From contig NWUY0300006121.1 in assembly GCA_004151065.3 (NCBI GenBank), positions 58,237-81,748 on the forward strand: a DNA stretch of 23,512 nucleotides. The letters run 5' to 3'. The stretch is from Larix sibirica. Taxonomy: Eukaryota; Streptophyta; Pinopsida; Pinales; Pinaceae. The position numbers and the translations under genes were made by a program. Shown here one piece after another: positions 19,401 through 23,512 of the stretch. The notes under the pieces were generated by a model. That model was given only the letters and a program-made list of their open reading frames with translations, had not been told where the DNA came from and ran no database searches. The number at the start of each line of letters is the position of its first letter. Position 1 is the stretch's first letter.

Positions 19401-19931
19401 GAATATTTGATCAACCCTTCTTTGATGCTATTCTAGTGGAAGGATCATCAAACCACTCCACATGATCCCCCTCAATGTGTATAATATTCTTAAGGAAGGG
19501 TTAGTTGACCCTTACCTAAGATTCCCAATGACACAAATACTAAGTTTTAGGAATGGTTGGTTGTCCCTTCCCCAAAATCTACCACTATGTGAATACTATG
19601 ATCGAGCAAGGGTCAACCAGCCCTTCTCTAGGATCCCCCTTAACATGAAAACTATGCTTTAGGAACTGTCAATTGATCCTTCCTCGAGACCCCACTTGAC
19701 ATGAATATCAAGCTTTAGTAAGGGTCAATTGACCCTTCCAGTGATCTCCCATGACATGATCACTATTCTTAAGGAAGGGTTAGCTGACCCTTTCATGTGC
19801 TCCCCCTTGATGTGAATATTAAGCTAGAATAAGGGTAAGTCATCCCTTTCTTGGGTTCCCCTCGATAGGAAAACTAATCTAGGTGAAGGGTCAACCAACC
19901 CTTTCTTGAGATCTCATTTGATGACAATAAA
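16441..19931. repeat. Satellite-like tandem array with palindrome-centred units (about 57 units)
   Basis: A 3.5-kb array of diverged units, each built as gaggaagggtcaa..acccttcc followed by a C-rich ctcccctcaatgag block and an agaatattaatct block. Unit spacing, measured from the aaggg core, is mostly 54-58 bp. Eight intervals are exactly 81 bp (between cores at 16533, 16614, 16695, 16776; 17190, 17271, 17352; 17846, 17927; 18336, 18417; 18592, 18673). The longer units carry an extra taatatagattagg segment and an acctacaagctt segment. Each unit contains an inverted repeat with arms aagggt/accctt; at 19720-19737 it is a perfect 18-bp palindrome. No long coding frame exists and neighbouring units are highly diverged, so the array is old. 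Confidence 0.93.
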
Positions 19932-20499
19932 ATCCCCAATATAATAAAGTATTATTTTCTATAGGTTTCTGTAAATGTTATGAACAGTCATTCTTTGGTG
20001 GTGACATCACTATAATGTTGACCAACCTCAGAATTAGTGTGATTAAATTTTATTTATATGCCTTAGGTTTATTTAAAGATAATTATGTAGATAATGTTTC
20101 CTATAATTGGCATACATATTGTACCCAATCATACATATTTACATGAAATTACAATCAATGCATCTAATGGTCAAAATAAGTTAGCTTTAGAGATCTACAT
20201 AGATTGTGCTTAGTGATAATTTGTTTGATCGTGTCACATCACTGTAAATATACAAGGACCATAAAAAATGTAGAAAACTCCAACCTCTAGATATTATACA
20301 TCAATATTCAAGGGTTTCAACATTATCACAAAGGCTTTGCCATAGTTCTCTCTATAATCACATGATCATGAATATTAATCCCTTCACCTACTTGTCTACT
20401 TTGTTCTTCATCATACACTATACATTCCAAATACTTTCACAAATTTGTAAGGGAAAGGAATGATATAGGCTTCTAACATGGTTCCAAACCTTTGCCAAA
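19932..20499. other. AT-rich spacer, no gene seen
   Basis: Between the satellite and the copia LTR no coding motif, repeat or RNA gene is apparent. The last five bases (20495-20499, ccaaa) are the candidate 5' target-site copy of the copia insertion. Confidence 0.45.
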
Positions 20500-20992
20500 T
20501 GTTGGAATAGTAGGTTATGCAGTTTCAACACACCTCCAGGTCTTCAAGAGACAACCATTCAATAATGGACGCTCAACTAGGAGATTCATCTAGAAGGTTG
20601 GTTTATAATTTGATTGTGAGCTAAATTAGGAGACCAACTGGATGGTTGATTAAGCATTCTAATAGTCCAACAGTTAGAATAGAACAATCAATTGGTGCAT
20701 AGAACAAGGAAAAAATCAAGGTTCTTGTTATCCACCCTCAAAATATATGTGGACCTCATCTTCCTCACATCAATATAGTTGGTTACATCTTGGTGTTATA
20801 TAAGATGGACCTATGGGTTGATTTATGATATGGTGAATGTGTGTTCAGTATGGAAATATTTTGGTTTCTTACACTTCTATTTATGTTGATCTATGTTTGG
20901 TTGTGCTTAAGTGTTGTAATGGTGTTGTTATGCACCACCTCTCTCTTGGAATACTATCTCTATGATCTACATATTCCTTTGATTCTCTAACA
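20500..20992 (+). repeat. Ty1/copia 5' LTR (about 493 bp)
   Basis: The right end is fixed by the primer-binding site that begins at 20993: the LTR ends ctaaca. The left end is placed at TGTTGG (20500-20505), nearly the inverse of the right end (tgttag), which gives the usual TGTT...AACA termini. A TATATAA box is at 20797-20803. The left boundary is inferred, because the 3' LTR is not in the window. Confidence 0.7.
20797..20803 (+). promoter_or_regulatory. LTR TATA box
   Basis: TATATAA in the middle of the LTR, about 190 bases before its right end. This suits a U3 promoter that would start transcription within the LTR. Confidence 0.55.
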
Positions 20993-21004
20993 TGGTATCA
21001 AAGC
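20993..21004 (+). other. Primer-binding site, initiator tRNA-Met type
   Basis: tggtatcaaagc differs by one base from the standard plant copia primer-binding site tggtatcagagc, the complement of the 3' end of initiator tRNA-Met. It follows directly after the LTR end (ctaaca). Reverse transcription of the element would be primed here. Confidence 0.88.
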
Positions 21005-21151
21005 TAACGGTTTGAGATCTATCCTATTGTCTATAAATCTTGTGAAGGATATCAATTGTACATGCTCGTAATGAGTCAAATATGTTTGGTATATTAACTC
21101 ATTGTTTTGACTGATAAAGTGAATTGAGGATTAGATATATGGATCGACATT

Positions 21152-21990
21152 ATGAGTTCCAAGCCAAATAATGTGGTTATGAACAATTATAATAACTAAA
21201 TTTGGACACAATATATGTAAATATTTCTTAAGAGTAAAGAGTTGTGGAAGTTTACAAAAACTACAGTTCTAGGTTTAAAGGATGACCAATAGGAGTTTTT
21301 AATTAAGGGGAAGAAGGATGAGGATGTAGGATTCATAATGACCTACATCTCTAGGGAGATTCACTTTCATACAAGAAGGATCAATTGCTCAAATATTTTT
21401 TGGAAGAAAATGGAGGCTCAATTCAATAAAATTAATGAAATTTATCTTATGTAGATCAAGAAAGAGTTGATGTCTCTATATCCTTTCTCTTTTGAAATAA
21501 TTCAAGACTATTGGTCCTACATGAAGGAATTTCAGTTGAAATTGGGTGAATGTGGAATGGATTTTCCCAAGAAGTATGGCCAACTCATAGAACTAATATT
21601 GATGAATTGAAGATAACATATGATGTGTTATGTTTGACATTTTGTGCCATTTGGATCTCTATAAAATATTATGGAAAGGATTAATTGTTTGACTCTTTGT
21701 GTGATTTACTGATTAGAGCACCAAAAAACTGTTTAATGAAGGGGAACTTGAGGTAAAGAAACATGCCCATTTGATGAAGGGAACGTATCAACAGAATAAT
21801 AGAGAAGGATTTCAACAAGATAAATAAGGAGACTACATCTATCAAAAAAACAATAAGAAGCAAGGTGATCATACTTTGACTAAGAAAGGAATAAAGAAAA
21901 AGACTTGTTGATATTGCATAAAATTAAGACACGTGGAGAAGGCTTATTGGTATAAGACCCATTTCGGGGAAAATCCCCCTAATGGCTATG
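21152..21990 (+). pseudogene. Ty1/copia gag remnant with zinc knuckle
   Basis: The likely start ATG at 21152 (MSSKPNNVVM) lies about 150 bases after the primer-binding site. Readable pieces include ELWKFTKTTVLGLKDDQ, then KKELMSLYPFSFEIIQDYW and LKLGECGMDFPKKYGQL, typical of the copia gag (UBN2-like) fold. At 21906-21947, in a different frame, C-stop-YC IKLRH VEKAYW is a CCHC knuckle: the first two Cys and the His remain, with a stop between the two Cys and the last Cys changed to Tyr. Gag would form the particle around the element RNA. Multiple stops and at least one frameshift make it dead. Confidence 0.78.
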
Positions 21991-22000
21991 GCTTAGAGCC

Positions 22001-22600
22001 ATCATAGAGCAGTTCCCCATAAAGATAATTCAAACAATCCTACCAACAATAAAATTAAATAGATTTACAATTTATTTAGAAATATGAAAATAAGGGATAA
22101 AGTTCCTACATCTAGTCCAACAGTTGTAGAAGATCTCTCTTTCGAATTTCGATCCAATTGTATCCTTAGAAACCTGTAATCATCAATGCAAAAAACGATA
22201 CAGGTAGAAAACTACAAATATAATGAATTGATTGCAAATTAATGTGTTAAATTAACAAGATAATCAAGAACAAGAACTTAACACATCATAGGATAGGAAA
22301 TATAATTCTTTATATAAAATAAACAACAAGAATACAATATAGTTGTCACCTATTCTCGGTTGCGTCACTATTCTGAACTAGAATATGAGTTCCTCCACCC
22401 TGGCCACACACATACACAACTCCTCTATGCTCCAAAGACAAGACCAAAGAAAAACTATTGTAGTTTCTTGTCAAGATCATGAATGGAGACTGCTGGAAAT
22501 GCAGATTTGCAGATATTGGGAAATGATTTGCAGACCTATGAATAGGGTTTATGGATTCAAATGGAATTTTTTTAGCATAAGGATGTTATAATTCTCTCTC
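22001..22600. other. Unassigned stretch, possibly minus-strand LTR or leader DNA
   Basis: Copia gag similarity ends near 22000. No coding product is recognised in the following 600 bases; the open frame at 22385-22591 (+) has no motif. Read on the minus strand, it lies downstream of a TATA-like site at 22633-22626 and has the look of an untranslated leader or LTR. No TG/CA ends or primer-binding site could be fixed. Confidence 0.35.
22242..22286. repeat. Inverted repeat, 9-bp arms
   Basis: atgtgttaa (22242-22250) and ttaacacat (22278-22286) are perfectly complementary with 27 bases between. It could be a small hairpin or chance in AT-rich DNA. Confidence 0.6.
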
Positions 22601-22625
22601 CCTCTTCTAATGATTTCCTTTTCCG

Positions 22626-22633
22626 CTTTTATA
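22626..22633 (-). promoter_or_regulatory. Candidate minus-strand TATA box
   Basis: On the minus strand TATAAAAG is followed within about 20-35 bases by a purine-rich agaagagggagagag run, a common layout for a plant core promoter and its leader. It points into the unassigned stretch 22001-22600. No gene is visible downstream. Confidence 0.35.
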
Positions 22634-22639
22634 CTTTTG

Positions 22640-23373
22640 GGGAGGCAATTAGGGAATATTTGGTAGTTATCTACAGGAAAAAGAAGGTCAAAACCCACAT
22701 AATTGTTTTTACTTTTCCCGAGATTTATTTACTTTTTTACCTTCAAAACCAGGCATATGCTTGTTGTACACTGACAGGGAGAGTATGCGCGTGCTAATCA
22801 TTACTAGAGTACGTATGTGTAGGAAGCAGGGGTTTTTTGAAGGTTTTGACTAAGAAGGGATAGTTAGATTGAACCATAAAGGGACAATGAATCCTACAAA
22901 GGACGAATATCAGCCAAAAATAAACATTTTGCAGTGATGTGGCAAAATATGCTATAATAGATGCCTCCTAATTTGTGAGTTCAAAAGGACAACGGATGGC
23001 TGAAATACGTTATAAATATTTAGAGTATGTGCATGGTGGACCTAGAAGAAGTGGTAAAAAACCAACCATAGGAAGTGAACCTACAACAGAACAAGTCAGA
23101 ATTATTTCTTCCCAAGGCGGGTATACCCATGCTCAGGAATAATAAGGAGCATGTATGCCAAATCAAGTACACTACGGATCCATGTGATATATAAGCAGTG
23201 ATCATGGCCATAAAAAATGAATACATTATGGATCCATGTCAAAAAGACATAATAGACATGAAGCAATACATAGTGGATCTATGTCTCAGATTCAAATGAA
23301 GATATTTGTAAATAAGGAGTGGATAGATCAAATATCCATAAGAATTAGTGTCATAAATGAGTAAATGAAAATC
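22640..23373. other. Unassigned end region
   Basis: A weak coding flavour on the + strand near 23030-23280 (pieces reading MVDLEEVVKNQP, VIMAIKNEYIMDPC and DIIDMKQYIVDLC) suggests a remnant of an element protein that I cannot identify. The minus-strand frame at 23020-23226 overlaps it and looks like its shadow. A motif of the type tac-nta-nggatccatgt occurs three times, at 23168, 23222 and 23267. Confidence 0.3.
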
Positions 23374-23408
23374 CAACACAACTTGAGTTAGGGAAAAAAG
23401 TTGTGTTG
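23374..23408. repeat. Perfect hairpin, 11-bp arms and 13-base loop
   Basis: caacacaactt (23374-23384) pairs exactly with aagttgtgttg (23398-23408), separated by a purine-rich 13-base loop. It is not followed by a T-run in the manner of a terminator. Its function is unknown. Confidence 0.8.
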
Positions 23409-23512
23409 CTATATAATGGACCCGATGTCTTCAAACCAACCAACACGGGTACTAGTCTAAACTATGTGAATAGATGTCTTGAAGTCAAACATAGTAAGAC
23501 ACAGTTTGATTA

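Larger units (their letters stand above)
20500..22000 (+). mobile_element. 5' end of a decayed Ty1/copia retrotransposon
   Basis: An LTR with TG...CA ends, a primer-binding site for initiator tRNA-Met, and a gag-like region with a zinc-knuckle trace follow in the correct order and spacing. No protease, integrase, RT or second LTR is seen before the window ends. The element is therefore truncated or split by a later insertion at about 22000. Confidence 0.82.

Noticed and set aside
16441-19931. CRISPR-like array
   Set aside because: The units are contiguous diverged repeats without unique spacers, there are no cas genes, and the context is a plant nuclear genome.
16441-19931. Resemblance of gggtca...tgaccc to nuclear hormone receptor sites
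   Set aside because: Plants lack that receptor family; the half-site match is not meaningful here.
21966-22010. Small inverted repeats near ggggaaaatcccc and atggcttagagccat
   Set aside because: Arms are only 5-6 bases and common by chance; no tRNA or terminator fold could be built.

Overview
The window looks like a stretch of plant nuclear repeat DNA, most likely from a large gymnosperm-type genome. The plant assignment rests on a Ty1/copia primer-binding site matching plant initiator tRNA-Met, a chromovirus-like Ty3/gypsy pol, and a plant-type LINE whose ORF1 resembles DUF4283 proteins. The gymnosperm guess is only an impression from the style of these families. The DNA is AT-rich and has two undetermined bases (304 and 12064). 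I find no intact host gene. Almost every coding trace is a mobile-element fossil broken by stops and frameshifts.

Layout. (1) About 340-3775, + strand: a decayed Ty3/gypsy pol in the order protease, reverse transcriptase, RNase H, integrase, chromodomain-like tail, followed by a candidate 3' LTR (3877 to about 4560). (2) 4579-4866: a tandem array of a 23-bp unit. (3) About 5340-8430, + strand: a decayed LINE with ORF1 (DUF4283-like and zinc-knuckle remnants) and ORF2 (endonuclease and the front half of the reverse transcriptase), cut off before the FADD motif. (4) About 8480-10812, - strand: a long decayed reading frame (ORF A) of a family I cannot name, with a clear start and a candidate splice acceptor upstream. 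(5) 10813-12120: no gene, but a degenerate internal duplication. (6) About 12170-14582, - strand: a second long decayed reading frame (ORF B) with a Cys-rich segment. It is possibly transposase-like and is disrupted by a perfect 37-bp tandem duplication. (7) 14583-16440: mostly featureless AT-rich DNA. (8) 16441-19931: a 3.5-kb satellite-like array of roughly 57 units, each centred on an inverted repeat aagggt...accctt, with unit spacings clustering at 56 and exactly 81 bp. (9) 20500 to about 21990, + strand: the 5' end of a Ty1/copia element (LTR, primer-binding site, decayed gag). (10) About 22000-23512: unassigned DNA with a minus-strand TATA-like site and two perfect hairpins.

No genes appear to work together as a functional pathway. 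The window reads as layers of old insertions. The parts least explained by known families are the palindrome-centred satellite, the 23-bp array, and the two minus-strand fossil reading frames.
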